A stretch of 64,000 bases of DNA from an uncultured Bacteroidales bacterium. GTDB taxonomy: Bacteria > Bacteroidota > Bacteroidia > Bacteroidales > Bacteroidaceae. Shown piece after piece: positions 47,558-60,581 of this stretch. Under the pieces are notes generated by a model that worked only from the letters and a program-made list of their open reading frames with translations, searched no databases and had not been told where the DNA came from. How positions within the stretch are numbered: the first letter of the stretch is position 1; each line of letters begins with the position of its first letter. The translations under genes were made by a program, and so were the position numbers. Location: the NCBI GenBank assembly GCA_949297215.1, contig CASFRV010000001.1, positions 434,001 through 498,000 on the forward strand. The letters are read 5' to 3'.

Positions 47558-47691
47558 CATGTCGAGGACGTTTTCCCCGGCTTCTTCCGATGCGGGCGGG
47601 GCCGGAACGGGTGTATATGCGCATAAATGCGGAATTCTTTCTTTTTAACAAAAGAGAAGGGGCGGTCGGTTCGCTTTTCTTGATTTTTTTG

Positions 47692-47699
47692 TAACTTTG
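47692..47699 (+). promoter_or_regulatory. -7 box TAACTTTG of the M23 gene
   Basis: Exact TAnnTTTG match, 24 bases before the ATG at 47724. Confidence 0.6.
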
Positions 47700-47723
47700 C
47701 CGCAGCTCAAAACCTAATATCCA

Positions 47724-48638
47724 ATGCATTCCATTTCTCTAAAAGGTTTTGTGGTTGGAGCGTTCGCCTTCCTCTCAGGCGTTTCGGCCTTCTCGCAAGA
47801 CCTGATAGCCAGTCAAGCTCCCATCGACCGCCGGCTGAAAGCGGTCGATTCCGTTGCCATCCAACGGATTATTGATAAAACAGAAACATGGAGCGACGCC
47901 GGCGACCTTTACACCAGCTGGAACACGCAAAACACCCATTGCTATTCGTCAGCCGAGCTGCCCGACAGCTTCAAGATTGACCTGCGCGGCTTTTGCATGC
48001 CCACGCCGAGCCGCAACATTACGAGCCGCTACGGTTACCGGGCGGCTTTTCGCCGTCAGCACAAGGGGCTCGACATTAAAGTCTATACGGGCGACACGAT
48101 TGTGGCGGCTTTCGACGGCAAGGTGCGCATCGTGCGCTACGACCGCGGCGGCTACGGTAAATACGTAGTTATCCGCCACCCCAATGGTCTGGAAACCATT
48201 TACGGCCACCTCTCGAAACAGCTCGTGGCCGTCGACGACGAGGTGAAGGCCGGCGAACCCATCGGCCTGGGTGGCAACACGGGGCGTTCCACGGGCTCGC
48301 ACCTGCATTTTGAAACCCGCCTGCTGGGCCGGGCCATCGACCCCGCACTGATGTTCGACTTTGTCAACCAGGATGTGACGGGCGACTTTTTCGTATTCCA
48401 CAAGGACGGTTCCTCGCAGGCCGGTGCTGTGGCGCAGGCCGGCGGCAACGGACGCAGCAAAGGCACGGCTGCATCGTCGGGCTCGTCGCAGCGCAGCTTC
48501 CATTATTATAAGGTGAAGCGGGGCGAGAGCCTCTATGTGATAGCCGGGAAGCTGGGGCTGACGGTCGACAAGCTCTGCTCCATCAACCGCCTGAAAAAGA
48601 AATCGGTGCTCCGTCCCGGTCAGATATTGCGCTACTGA
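47724..48638 (+). CDS. Secreted M23 metallopeptidase with LysM domain
   Basis: 304 residues: signal peptide (GFVVGAFAFLSGVSAFSQ), an M23 domain (about 95-215) with zinc ligands His113 and Asp117 (HKGLD) and H193-x-H195 (HLHFE), a Gly/Ser/Ala linker, and a C-terminal LysM domain (about 258-304, YYKVKRGESLYVIAGKLGLTV). A peptidoglycan endopeptidase or a divisome activator; catalytic residues are intact. Confidence 0.94.
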   Translation: MHSISLKGFVVGAFAFLSGVSAFSQDLIASQAPIDRRLKAVDSVAIQRIIDKTETWSDAGDLYTSWNTQNTHCYSSAELPDSFKIDLRGFCMPTPSRNITSRYGYRAAFRRQHKGLDIKVYTGDTIVAAFDGKVRIVRYDRGGYGKYVVIRHPNGLETIYGHLSKQLVAVDDEVKAGEPIGLGGNTGRSTGSHLHFETRLLGRAIDPALMFDFVNQDVTGDFFVFHKDGSSQAGAVAQAGGNGRSKGTAASSGSSQRSFHYYKVKRGESLYVIAGKLGLTVDKLCSINRLKKKSVLRPGQILRY

Positions 48639-48845
48639 CACCGCTTCGGGCATGAAAAAAGATAGGGGCTGCCCCGCACGACGGATGTTTCCGGCGGCGG
48701 AGCAGGCCCTTTTGCCATAAAGCGCGGCGGGCGTCGCGGCAGAGCTCGTCGGGCACGGCGGAGCCGGCGAGAAAGGGGCGTTGCCTATCTGTTTGACTTT
48801 GAAATATTTTAATACATTGCCTTCGCCTCGTTCGGAGGGAAAATG

Positions 48846-48853
48846 TAACTTTG
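48846..48853 (+). promoter_or_regulatory. -7 box TAACTTTG of the GH25 gene
   Basis: Exact TAnnTTTG match, 18 bases before the ATG at 48872. The 207 bases between the M23 stop and this box show no gene and no convincing terminator. Confidence 0.6.
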
Positions 48854-48871
48854 CCGAAAATTGGACTTTTC

Positions 48872-49684
48872 ATGAAATCACGCTTCCTCGTTTTTGTTTC
48901 TTCCCTGTTGTGTATGGCTTTGCTGTGGCCTGCCGGTGCCGAGGCGCGCAAGCGCGATCGCCGCGCGCGGGCACAAAGAGGTGCGGTGGTGCTCATCGAG
49001 CCCGATGCGCTCGTGGCCAAGGCGGCAGCCGACGCCCACACACCGGCAAAAGCCGCCCGGACGCTGGCCAAAGGCCGCATCAACACGTCGACGCGCGAGG
49101 GCATCGACGTGTCGCACTACCAAGGACGCATCGACTGGGACAAAGTGGCTGGAGGAGGCAAGGTGGCATATGCCTATCTGAAAGCAACAGAGGGAGCTTC
49201 GCTCGTGGACGACACGTATGAGCGCAACCTGAAAGAGGCACGCCGTGTGGGACTGAGCGTGGGCAGCTACCACTTCTACCGTCCCAACATCGACTGGAAA
49301 AAACAGTTTGAAAACCTTACATCGGTCGTCAAGGCCGGCGAGCAGGACCTGATACCCATCATAGACATCGAGCACAAGGGCTCGGTGTCGGACAAAAAGT
49401 TTATAGCCGACCTGACGGCATTTTTACAACGCGTGACCGAGCATTATGGCAAGAAGCCGTTGCTCTACACGTTCCACAACTTCTACAACCGCCACCTTTC
49501 GGGCCATTTCAAAGACTATCACTGGATGATAGCCCGCTACCGCAGCGACCACCCCACGCTCAACGACGGGCAAGACTACGTGATATGGCAATACACGTCG
49601 ACCGGCCGCATCGAGGGCGTCAAGGGAAACGTGGACCGCAGCCGCATCATGGGCGATTATACGCTCCACCAGATTCAGATGTAG
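48872..49684 (+). CDS. Secreted GH25 lysozyme
   Basis: 270 residues from ATG 48872. Signal peptide (SRFLVFVSSLLCMALLWPAGAEA), a basic linker, then a GH25 muramidase domain (about 78-268): GIDVSHYQGRIDW, YLKATEGAS, the acidic DIEHKG pair and IWQYTSTGRIEGV. It cleaves the MurNAc-GlcNAc bond. Bacteroides uses such enzymes for wall remodelling or against competitors; which applies here is not evident. Confidence 0.93.
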   Translation: MKSRFLVFVSSLLCMALLWPAGAEARKRDRRARAQRGAVVLIEPDALVAKAAADAHTPAKAARTLAKGRINTSTREGIDVSHYQGRIDWDKVAGGGKVAYAYLKATEGASLVDDTYERNLKEARRVGLSVGSYHFYRPNIDWKKQFENLTSVVKAGEQDLIPIIDIEHKGSVSDKKFIADLTAFLQRVTEHYGKKPLLYTFHNFYNRHLSGHFKDYHWMIARYRSDHPTLNDGQDYVIWQYTSTGRIEGVKGNVDRSRIMGDYTLHQIQM

Positions 49685-49734
49685 GGGATAAGGCGGTTGC
49701 CGGAGAAGGCCCGGACGGAGCAAGGGGTTAGAAA

Positions 49735-49778
49735 AAAGCCACGGGAGAGGGTATGGTTCCGACTGCTCCCGTGGCTTT
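49735..49778. terminator. Bidirectional terminator between the GH25 and helicase genes
   Basis: agccacgggag and ctcccgtggct pair perfectly, with A run before and T run after, between converging genes. Confidence 0.85.
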
Positions 49779-49789
49779 ATTATGTGCGC

Positions 49790-52069
49790 TCAATCGAGTG
49801 CTTTCAGCTTGGCAAATTTCATTAAGAGGTTTTTGGTGCCTACGTTTTGGAATTCAACCTTGATTTTGATGCTGTCGCCGGTTCCTTCGATGCCGACCAC
49901 CGTGCCTCGGCCAAAGCGTTCGTGCTCCACGTGGCTGCCCACGCTGAATGCTCCGACGCTTTCGAGCTGTGGCTCGCCGGCAGAGTAGGGCGAACGGGCT
50001 GCCGATATTTTCCGCAAGGACGGTCCCGGAGTGTTGCCGAAGAACGAAGGGCGCTCCGTCTGGAAAGAGCGGGGTGCAGCCGCCCGGGCAGTGGCCGTGG
50101 CTGTGTTCTTATCCAGGTATCTCTCGTCTATTTCGTCCAGGAACGGGCTGGGGTTGCAAAACTCAGGCTGCCCGTAGCGGTAGCGGCTCTTGGCATAGCT
50201 CAGGTAGCAGAACTTCTTGGCGCGCGTGACCGCCACGTAAAACAGACGACGCTCTTCCTCCATCTCACGCGGGTTGTAGCGGGCACTGGCGGCCGGAAAC
50301 AAATTGTCTTCGAGCCCCGTCACAAACACGGCGTCGAACTCCAAACCTTTTGCTGCGTGAACCGTCATGAGCGTCACCTTGGGCGTGCCGTCGTCGCGCT
50401 GATCGGCGTCTGTCAGCAGGGAGACCTGAGAAAGATACTGGCTCAAAGGAACTTTTTCGGTACCGAACTCTTCCTGCTGCTCCGTCTCGAATGTTTTTAT
50501 CGCGTTCAAGAGCTCTTCGATGTTCTCTTGCTTGCTCAAGCTTTCCGGGCCCGGCTCGCTTTGCACGTCGGCGGCGATGCCGCTCTCTCTGATGATGTGT
50601 GCCGACAGGTCGAACAGGCTCTTCTCTTCCGAGGCTTTTCTGAAACCCTCAATCAAGGAGCAGAAAGCCTGCAACTTACCCGATGTGCCCCGGTTGATGC
50701 CCGGCAGCAGCTCGGAGGCATTTAGTGCGGCATCCCACAGACTGATGCCGTGCTCGAAGGCAGCCAGCTGTATCTTCTCTTGTGTGGTTTTTCCGATGCC
50801 GCGGGCGGGATAGTTGATGATACGTTTGAAAGCTTCCTCGTCGTTGGGGTTGTTTACGAGACGGAGATAAGCGACGATGTCCTTGATTTCCTTTCGTTGG
50901 TAGAAAGAGAGCCCGCCGTAGATGCGGTAGGGGATGGAGCAGCTGCGCAGAGCTTCCTCGAACGAGCGGCTTTGTGCGTTGGTACGGTAGAGTAGGGCTA
51001 TTTCGTCGTAACCGATATCTTTATAGCGGTGGAGGCGGTTGATTTCGGCCGCTGCCTTCATGCTTTCTTCCTTGTCGCTGTATGTGGCGAATACGTGCAG
51101 GCGCTCGCCGACGGGGTTGTCTGTGTAGACGGTTTTGTGTATCTGATTTTTGTTGTGGGCAATGATGTCGTTGGCCGCGTTCACGATGCTCTGCGTCGAG
51201 CGGTAGTTGCATTCCAGCTTGATGGTTTTCGTCGTAGGGTACTGCATGTTGAAACGCAGTATGTTGTCGATGTTGGCACCTCGGAAGCCGTAAATGCTTT
51301 GAGCGTCGTCGCCCACGACGCAAATCCGCGTATCGGGCGCAGCCAGCTGCGTAATGATGCGGTGCTGGGCAAAGTTGGTGTCCTGATACTCGTCGACGAG
51401 GATATAACGGAAGCGGGCAGCGTATTTCTTGCGGATGTCTTCGTTGTCGCGGAACAAGAGGTAGGTGTAAAGCAGCAGGTCGTCGAAGTCCATGGCGTTG
51501 GCCATTTTGCAACGCTTCATATAGTGCTCGTAAACCTTGCGCGTTTCCCCCATGTTGTCGTGAAGATCCCTTTTATAGATGGAAGCGTCGGCGGCATACT
51601 CCTCGGGCAGAATCAGTCGGTTCTTGGCCTCCGATATCTTGCCCAAAACGTTGGCAGGCTTGTAGGTCTTTTCGTCCAGCCCCATCTCCTTCACAATGGT
51701 TTTGACCAGACTGCGGGCATCGGCCGTATCGTATATGGTATAGTCGCGGCTGAACCCGATAAGACCACACTCGGCACGAAGAATGCGCCCGAAAACCGAA
51801 TGGAACGTGCCCGACCATAAGTATTTGGCACGTTCCCATCCCACCAGCCGGGCAATGCGCTCGTTCATCTCCCGTGCAGCTTTGTTTGTGAACGTCAGAG
51901 CCAGTATGCTCCAAGGTTCATACCCGTTTTGCAGGAGATAGGCTATTTTGTAAGTCAGGACACGCGTCTTTCCCGAGCCGGCTCCCGCTATGATGAGCGA
52001 GGGCCCGTCGCAGTAGAGTACGGCCTCCCGTTGTTTTTCGTTCAGGTCGTCGAAAAAGTCGTGGGGCAT
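49790..52069 (-). CDS. pcrA: UvrD/PcrA-family superfamily 1 DNA helicase
   Basis: 759 residues. Q motif LNEKQREAV, P-loop AGAGSGKT (28-35), motif II DEYQDTN, motif III GDDAQSIYGFRGA, motif V VHAAKGLEFD and motif VI FYVAVTRAK are all present. A 3'-5' helicase for repair and for clearing replication conflicts. The C-terminus ends in the UvrD Tudor-like segment (GSHVEHERFGRGTVVGIEG) that contacts RNA polymerase. Confidence 0.96.
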   Translation of the reverse strand: MPHDFFDDLNEKQREAVLYCDGPSLIIAGAGSGKTRVLTYKIAYLLQNGYEPWSILALTFTNKAAREMNERIARLVGWERAKYLWSGTFHSVFGRILRAECGLIGFSRDYTIYDTADARSLVKTIVKEMGLDEKTYKPANVLGKISEAKNRLILPEEYAADASIYKRDLHDNMGETRKVYEHYMKRCKMANAMDFDDLLLYTYLLFRDNEDIRKKYAARFRYILVDEYQDTNFAQHRIITQLAAPDTRICVVGDDAQSIYGFRGANIDNILRFNMQYPTTKTIKLECNYRSTQSIVNAANDIIAHNKNQIHKTVYTDNPVGERLHVFATYSDKEESMKAAAEINRLHRYKDIGYDEIALLYRTNAQSRSFEEALRSCSIPYRIYGGLSFYQRKEIKDIVAYLRLVNNPNDEEAFKRIINYPARGIGKTTQEKIQLAAFEHGISLWDAALNASELLPGINRGTSGKLQAFCSLIEGFRKASEEKSLFDLSAHIIRESGIAADVQSEPGPESLSKQENIEELLNAIKTFETEQQEEFGTEKVPLSQYLSQVSLLTDADQRDDGTPKVTLMTVHAAKGLEFDAVFVTGLEDNLFPAASARYNPREMEEERRLFYVAVTRAKKFCYLSYAKSRYRYGQPEFCNPSPFLDEIDERYLDKNTATATARAAAPRSFQTERPSFFGNTPGPSLRKISAARSPYSAGEPQLESVGAFSVGSHVEHERFGRGTVVGIEGTGDSIKIKVEFQNVGTKNLLMKFAKLKALD

Positions 52070-52076
52070 GGGCGGT

Positions 52077-52505
52077 TCAGTGCTTTTTTTTGTTCGCTTT
52101 GTCGTGTTGAATCTTTCTGTGGTAGAATTTTATTCTTTGGCATTGCTCGTCAAAGTTGGCTTTCAGTTCCCGGAACCTTGCCGACGCCGAGTCGGTGCAT
52201 GTCTGCAACAGACTATCGGCCGTTTGCAAGGCTTTTTGCGCCTCGAAAAGTTCGATGGAGTCCATTATCAGGATGCCATCTTCGCGGGCATCGAGAGCCA
52301 AGCGGTAATTCTCGCGCAGAGAAAGGATTTGCTCGCGGGCAGTTTTCAGGTCGCGGCGCGAAAGGGCTTCGCGTGCCTTTTCAATGCAAATTTGGCCGGC
52401 CTCTTCCGCTTCTTGTCGCTTTTCAGAACGGTGTTCGTCGGTTTTAGCGTTGTTGCAGCCGGTACAAAAAAGGGCTATGAGGCCGAAAATGAAAATTTTC
52501 TTCAT
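52077..52505 (-). CDS. Coiled-coil lipoprotein
   Basis: 142 residues with signal MKKIFIFGLIALFCTGC (lipobox CTGC) and a mature part rich in Glu/Lys/Arg/Ala, predicted to be helical and coiled (about 25-135). It lies 7 bases upstream of the helicase gene, so the two are probably co-transcribed, though no functional link is obvious. Family not recognised. Confidence 0.8.
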   Translation of the reverse strand: MKKIFIFGLIALFCTGCNNAKTDEHRSEKRQEAEEAGQICIEKAREALSRRDLKTAREQILSLRENYRLALDAREDGILIMDSIELFEAQKALQTADSLLQTCTDSASARFRELKANFDEQCQRIKFYHRKIQHDKANKKKH

Positions 52506-52672
52506 GTTTAATGGCGATAAAGCGGCGTAAAATTACGAAGAAAAATGTTTGCAGTGAAATATCCCCGCACAAAGCTCCCATACGCAGCTCCTGCCCCGGG
52601 TGTATTGTCCGCCTGAGAAGATTCCTTTCCTGCTGTCAGAAATTATGCTCCGGGTAAATCGCAATGATTTTG

Positions 52673-52680
52673 TAACTTTG
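52673..52680 (+). promoter_or_regulatory. -7 box TAACTTTG of the CCA-type gene
   Basis: Exact TAnnTTTG match, 19 bases before the ATG at 52700. Confidence 0.6.
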
Positions 52681-52699
52681 CATTCCCAAAAGCGAAGTC

Positions 52700-54154
52700 A
52701 TGAAAAAACTGACCCTTGAAGAAATGCGCTCCCGGCTGGATGCCCCTGTTTTCCGCCGGCTTTCAGAAACGGCTGACGAGCTGGGGATGGAATGCTACCT
52801 GGTGGGAGGCTACGTCAGGGATCTCTTTTTGGAGCGCCCGACAAATGATGTCGATATCGTCGTAGTAGGCAGCGGTATCCGTATGGCAGAGGCCTTTGCA
52901 AACCGCGTGGGCAGCGGCGCGCGGCTGAGCGTTTTCCGCAACTTCGGAACAGCGCAGGTCAAGTGGCATGGTCACGAGGTGGAATTCGTAGGTGCGCGCC
53001 GCGAGAGCTATTCGCACAACTCCCGCAAGCCGGTTGTCGAGGATGGCACGCTTGAAGACGACCAGAACCGCCGCGACTTTACCATTAACGCCATGGCTGT
53101 TTGTCTTAACAAGTCACGTTACGGCGAGTTGGTCGACCCGTTTGACGGTTTGCGCGATTTGGAGGACGGCATCATCGCCACTCCGCTCGACCCGGACGTA
53201 ACATTTTCTGACGACCCCTTACGTATGATGCGTTGCGTGCGTTTTGCCACGCAGCTCAACTTTTATATCGAGGATGACACCTTTGCTGCGCTTGCCCGCA
53301 ATCGGGAGCGCATCCGCATCATCAGTGCGGAACGCATTATCGACGAACTGAATAAGATGATGATGGCTTCCCATCCGTCGAAAGGCTTTGTCGAGCTGCA
53401 CCGGAGCGGACTCTTGGAAATTATCTTGCCGGAGCTGGCTGCGCTCGACGGAGTGGAAGTCCGTTCGGGCAGGGGGCACAAGAATAACTTCTATCATACG
53501 CTCGAGGTGCTCGACAACGTAGCTGCTAAGAGCGACAACTTGTGGCTGCGCTGGGCGGCTCTGCTCCACGACGTGGGAAAGCCGCGCAGCAAGCGGTGGG
53601 ATGCATCGATTGGGTGGACTTTTCACAACCACGATTTCCTGGGCGAGAAAATGGTGCCGGCCATATTCCGCCGTATGAAGCTGCCTCTCGACGAGCGCAT
53701 GAAGTATGTGAAGAAGCTCGTGGGGCTTCACATGCGTCCCATCGTCATTGCCGATGACATTGTGACCGACAGTGCTGTCCGCCGCCTGCTTTTTGACGCG
53801 GGCAACGACATCGACGACCTGATGCTGCTTTGCGAGGCCGACGTGACGAGCAAAAACGAGGTGCGCAAGCGCAACTTTTTGAACAACTTCAAGTTGGTAC
53901 GCTCAAAGCTGGTCGACATAGAAGAGAAAGACCGCATCCGAAATTTCCAGCCTCCCGTGGACGGTGAGGAAATCATGCACCTGTTCGGTCTTTCGCCCTG
54001 TCGCGAGGTCGGCGTGCTCAAAGCAGCTTTGAAAGACGCCATTCTGGACGGGCGGGTTGCCAACGAGCACGACCCAGCTTTGGAATTCGTGAAAGAAAAG
54101 GCCCGTGAGATGGGGCTTTCTGTGGTTGAGGCCGAAGGAGAAAAGAAGAGCTGA
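52700..54154 (+). CDS. CCA tRNA nucleotidyltransferase / poly(A) polymerase family with HD domain
   Basis: 484 residues. Class II nucleotidyltransferase head: LVGGYVRDLF, NDVDIVV (two metal Asp), RRDFTINAMAV and the neck region (RMMRCVRFA). A C-terminal HD phosphohydrolase domain with LLHDVGKP. The tRNA-Gly in this window lacks an encoded CCA, which fits a need for this activity. CCA-adding is more likely than poly(A) addition. Confidence 0.93.
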   Translation: MKKLTLEEMRSRLDAPVFRRLSETADELGMECYLVGGYVRDLFLERPTNDVDIVVVGSGIRMAEAFANRVGSGARLSVFRNFGTAQVKWHGHEVEFVGARRESYSHNSRKPVVEDGTLEDDQNRRDFTINAMAVCLNKSRYGELVDPFDGLRDLEDGIIATPLDPDVTFSDDPLRMMRCVRFATQLNFYIEDDTFAALARNRERIRIISAERIIDELNKMMMASHPSKGFVELHRSGLLEIILPELAALDGVEVRSGRGHKNNFYHTLEVLDNVAAKSDNLWLRWAALLHDVGKPRSKRWDASIGWTFHNHDFLGEKMVPAIFRRMKLPLDERMKYVKKLVGLHMRPIVIADDIVTDSAVRRLLFDAGNDIDDLMLLCEADVTSKNEVRKRNFLNNFKLVRSKLVDIEEKDRIRNFQPPVDGEEIMHLFGLSPCREVGVLKAALKDAILDGRVANEHDPALEFVKEKAREMGLSVVEAEGEKKS

Positions 54155-54216
54155 CACCTTGTGCGCTTGCCAGATAGGGCATAAGCGCCACACCGCAGCG
54201 CCTACCTTATATAATA

Positions 54217-54258
54217 AAGCCACCGAAAGGACTTGTCGCAATCCCTTCGGCGGCTATT
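54217..54258. terminator. Terminator between the CCA-type and OmpA genes
   Basis: gccaccgaaagg pairs with cccttcggcggc (two G-U pairs), followed by TATTT; converging genes on both sides. Confidence 0.6.
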
Positions 54259-54280
54259 TGTATGGAAACGTTTTGCGTTG

Positions 54281-55003
54281 TTATTTTCCGCCGGCCTGCT
54301 GCTGTGCGGCGTCAATCATGGCCTGGCTGGCATACATGTACACCTCTACGCGGCGGTTTTGTGCCTGTCCTTCCTTGGTAGCGTTCGAGGCCACGGGGTT
54401 TTCCTCGCCGAGCCCCTCCACATATTTTATTTGAGAGGACGTTGCGCCGTTGGAGATGAGATACGTCGATACGGCCTGGGCGCGTTGCAGCGACAAGGTC
54501 TTGTTCTTGCTCTTGCTCTGTTCGGCCGTGCTGTTTTTCCAGCCAACGTTGTCGGTGTAGCCCACGATGGCCACGTCCATGTCGGGGTTGGTTTTCAATA
54601 CGGTCGTGGCAAACTGCGTCAAGGAGCTTTTTGCGCCGGTGCTCAGCGTGGCGTCGCTCGTGGCAAAGAGGATGCCCGAGTCGAAAGTCACCTTTACATA
54701 TTTCAGACCCGTATTGTTGTCCTCCATCATTTCCACCTGAGCGTTTTCCACCTGCTCGGCAGCTTCTTTTGCCTTGTCCATCTTGTTGCCAATCAGGATG
54801 CCGGCACCGGCTCCGATGGCAGCGCCCACGCCGGCTCCGATGGCAGCGCCTTTGCCGTCGCCGGCCAGCTGGCCGATCAGCGCACCAAGGGCTGCGCCGC
54901 CGCCACCGCCGATGAGGCCGCCTTTTGCCTTGTTGCTCATCGAGCAGCCGCTCAGCAGGAGCGCGGCAGAAAGTGCGATAACTGAAATTTTCATTCCTTT
55001 CAT
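54281..55003 (-). CDS. OmpA-family lipoprotein with glycine-zipper segment
   Basis: 240 residues; ATG 54994 (MKIS) is an alternative start. Lipobox LSGC, then a glycine-zipper stretch (about 28-75, with [19 protein letters not shown] and [10 protein letters not shown]) likely to sit in a membrane. An OmpA C-terminal peptidoglycan-binding domain (about 100-225) contains [26 protein letters not shown] and NRRVEVYMY. It probably tethers the outer membrane to the wall. Confidence 0.93.
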   Translation of the reverse strand: MKGMKISVIALSAALLLSGCSMSNKAKGGLIGGGGGAALGALIGQLAGDGKGAAIGAGVGAAIGAGAGILIGNKMDKAKEAAEQVENAQVEMMEDNNTGLKYVKVTFDSGILFATSDATLSTGAKSSLTQFATTVLKTNPDMDVAIVGYTDNVGWKNSTAEQSKSKNKTLSLQRAQAVSTYLISNGATSSQIKYVEGLGEENPVASNATKEGQAQNRRVEVYMYASQAMIDAAQQQAGGK

Positions 55004-55043
55004 AAGCGTATAAATTTAAATGGTTACGGATGTAAGCCGCCTG

Positions 55044-55051
55044 CAAATGTA
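55044..55051 (-). promoter_or_regulatory. -7 box (TACATTTG) of the OmpA gene
   Basis: Exact minus-strand TAnnTTTG match, 40 bases before the ATG; divergent from the proS box. Confidence 0.6.
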
Positions 55052-55093
55052 GCAAAATATAGTTTGCTGCGGGATAAATCCCCCGAATTTTCG

Positions 55094-55101
55094 TACTTTT
55101 G
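55094..55101 (+). promoter_or_regulatory. -7 box TACTTTTG of proS
   Basis: Exact TAnnTTTG match, 21 bases before the ATG at 55123. Confidence 0.6.
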
Positions 55102-55122
55102 CAGCCACAAAAGAAACCAATT

Positions 55123-58591
<3,469 letters not shown>

Positions 58592-58611
58592 CGCAAAGCC
58601 ATCTACGATAA

Positions 58612-60486
58612 ATGGATAAGAACACAATAATAGGGCTGGTGCTGATAGCTGTCGTGCTCATCGGCTTCAGCTTCTATTCCACCAACACGCAAAAACAGCA
58701 GGCCGCGCAACCGGCACGGCAGGAAAACCTGGCGCAGGCACAGGAAAAGCACGAGGCCCGGCAGGATGCCGACCGCGCGGCGGCAGCGCTCGATTCGACA
58801 GCCCTGTTTCACGCCGCCCTTACGGGAAAAAACGAGAAGATCGTTCTGAAAAACAATAAGGTAACGGTTACCATCAACAGTAAAGGTGGAACCGTTTCCG
58901 AAGTGCGCTTGAACGAGTATAAGGGCTATGCCGACTACAAGGAGGGGCGCGACAATCCGTTGTTGCTCTATTCGGAGAAAGATGCCTCGCTTTCGTTCGT
59001 GCTGGAAACGAAAGACAACAACATCCGCACGGGAAACTACTACTTTACCCCCGTGGGCGTGACCGATTCGACCGTCACGATGCAGCTCCGCTCGCCGGGC
59101 GGCGAGACCTTGCAGTTCGACTATGAGCTCCTGGCCGACAACTACCTGCTCAATTTCTCGGTGAAAACGAGCGGCATGGAGCGGCATATATCGCCGCAGA
59201 CGCAATCTCTGCGTCTCTATTGGCGCGATAAAGTGCGTCAGCAGGAAAAAGGCTTCTATTTCGAGAACATGTATTCCACTTTGACCTATAAGCCCGTGGA
59301 CGACGGAGCCGAAAAGCTCAACGAGCATGAGACCGAAGAGGCCAAGGCCGAAGGAAAGGTCGATTGGATAGCCTTTAAAAACCAGTATTTCAGCAGCATA
59401 TTGATGGCCGAACAGAGCTTTTCCGACGTGGAAATGAAAAGCGTGCAGGAGGGCGAGCATTCCGGCTATCTGAAAGACTACTCGGCCTCGATGAACGTGC
59501 CGTTCGACGCTTCCGGCCGGCAGGCCACCCGTTTGCAGTTCTACTTCGGCCCCAATCAGTATCGTCTGCTGCAAAGTATGGACGCATATAAGCTGAGCGA
59601 GAAGGACATGGACCTGGAAGAGGTAGTCTACTTAGGCTGGCCCATCTTCAAGTGGATCAACCGCTACTTCACCATATACGTTTTCGACTGGCTCACGCAG
59701 CTCGGCCTGCCCATGGGCATCGTTCTGCTGCTCATCACCCTTTTGCTGCGCGTCATCGTTTACGTGCCCACCCGCAAGAGCTATATGAGCAGCGCCCGTA
59801 TGCGCGTGCTGAAACCGAAGGTGGACGAAATATCCAAGAAGTACCCCAACAAAGAAGACGCCATGAAGCGCCAGCAGGAGATGATGACGCTTTACAGCCA
59901 ATATGGTGTGAGCCCGATGGGCGGCTGCCTGCCCATGCTGTTGCAGATGCCCATCTGGATCGCCATGTTCAACTTCGTGCCCAACGCCATCGAGCTGCGC
60001 CAGCAGGGCTTCCTCTGGGCCGACGACCTCTCGACGTACGACGACGTCCTGACGTGGGGCGTCAGTCTCCCCTTCATCGGCAACCACCTCAGCCTTTTCT
60101 GCGTGCTCTTCTGCGCAACCAACGTGATCTACTCGGTCATGACGATGCGCCAGCAGCGCGCAGCTATGTCGGGCGAGCAGGCCGAGCAGATGAAGCTCAT
60201 GCAGTGGATGATGTTCCTAATGCCGGTATTTTTCTTCTTTATGTTCAACAAGTACCCGGCAGGATTGAACTATTACTACTTTATATCGCTCCTTGCCAGC
60301 GCACTGACCATGTGGTATCTGAGGAAAACCACCGACGACAAGAAAATTCTGGCCAGGCTCGAAGCCAATTACGAGGCTAACAAGAACAATCCCAACAAAA
60401 AGCCAAGTGGACTGGCCGCCCGTCTCGAAGCTCTCCAAAAGCAGCAGGAGGCAATGATGGAGGCGCAGAAAAGAATGAAGAAATAA
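58612..60486 (+). CDS. yidC: Membrane protein insertase YidC
   Basis: 624 residues. N-terminal anchor (about 5-20, IIGLVLIAVVLIGFSFY), a large periplasmic beta domain (about 60-345) and the five-helix 60KD_IMP core (about 350-560: LGLPMGIVLLLITLLLRVIVY, GGCLPMLLQMPIWIAMF). Lys/Gln-rich C-terminus. It inserts small membrane proteins such as subunit c of ATP synthase. Co-transcribed with pyrG, a common Bacteroidota pairing. Confidence 0.97.
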   Translation: MDKNTIIGLVLIAVVLIGFSFYSTNTQKQQAAQPARQENLAQAQEKHEARQDADRAAAALDSTALFHAALTGKNEKIVLKNNKVTVTINSKGGTVSEVRLNEYKGYADYKEGRDNPLLLYSEKDASLSFVLETKDNNIRTGNYYFTPVGVTDSTVTMQLRSPGGETLQFDYELLADNYLLNFSVKTSGMERHISPQTQSLRLYWRDKVRQQEKGFYFENMYSTLTYKPVDDGAEKLNEHETEEAKAEGKVDWIAFKNQYFSSILMAEQSFSDVEMKSVQEGEHSGYLKDYSASMNVPFDASGRQATRLQFYFGPNQYRLLQSMDAYKLSEKDMDLEEVVYLGWPIFKWINRYFTIYVFDWLTQLGLPMGIVLLLITLLLRVIVYVPTRKSYMSSARMRVLKPKVDEISKKYPNKEDAMKRQQEMMTLYSQYGVSPMGGCLPMLLQMPIWIAMFNFVPNAIELRQQGFLWADDLSTYDDVLTWGVSLPFIGNHLSLFCVLFCATNVIYSVMTMRQQRAAMSGEQAEQMKLMQWMMFLMPVFFFFMFNKYPAGLNYYYFISLLASALTMWYLRKTTDDKKILARLEANYEANKNNPNKKPSGLAARLEALQKQQEAMMEAQKRMKK

Positions 60487-60497
60487 TCAGCAGAAAC

Positions 60498-60549
60498 AAA
60501 CGTGCCGGTTTGCGGAAAAGGTGTCTTGGAAGCAGGCAGGCACGTTTTG
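60498..60549 (+). terminator. Possible terminator after yidC
   Basis: aaacgtgcc pairs with ggcacgttt around a 32-base loop, followed by TTTG; the long loop makes it weaker than the others. Confidence 0.45.
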
Positions 60550-60581
60550 TATATATTGAAACGTAAAAAAGCAAACGACTA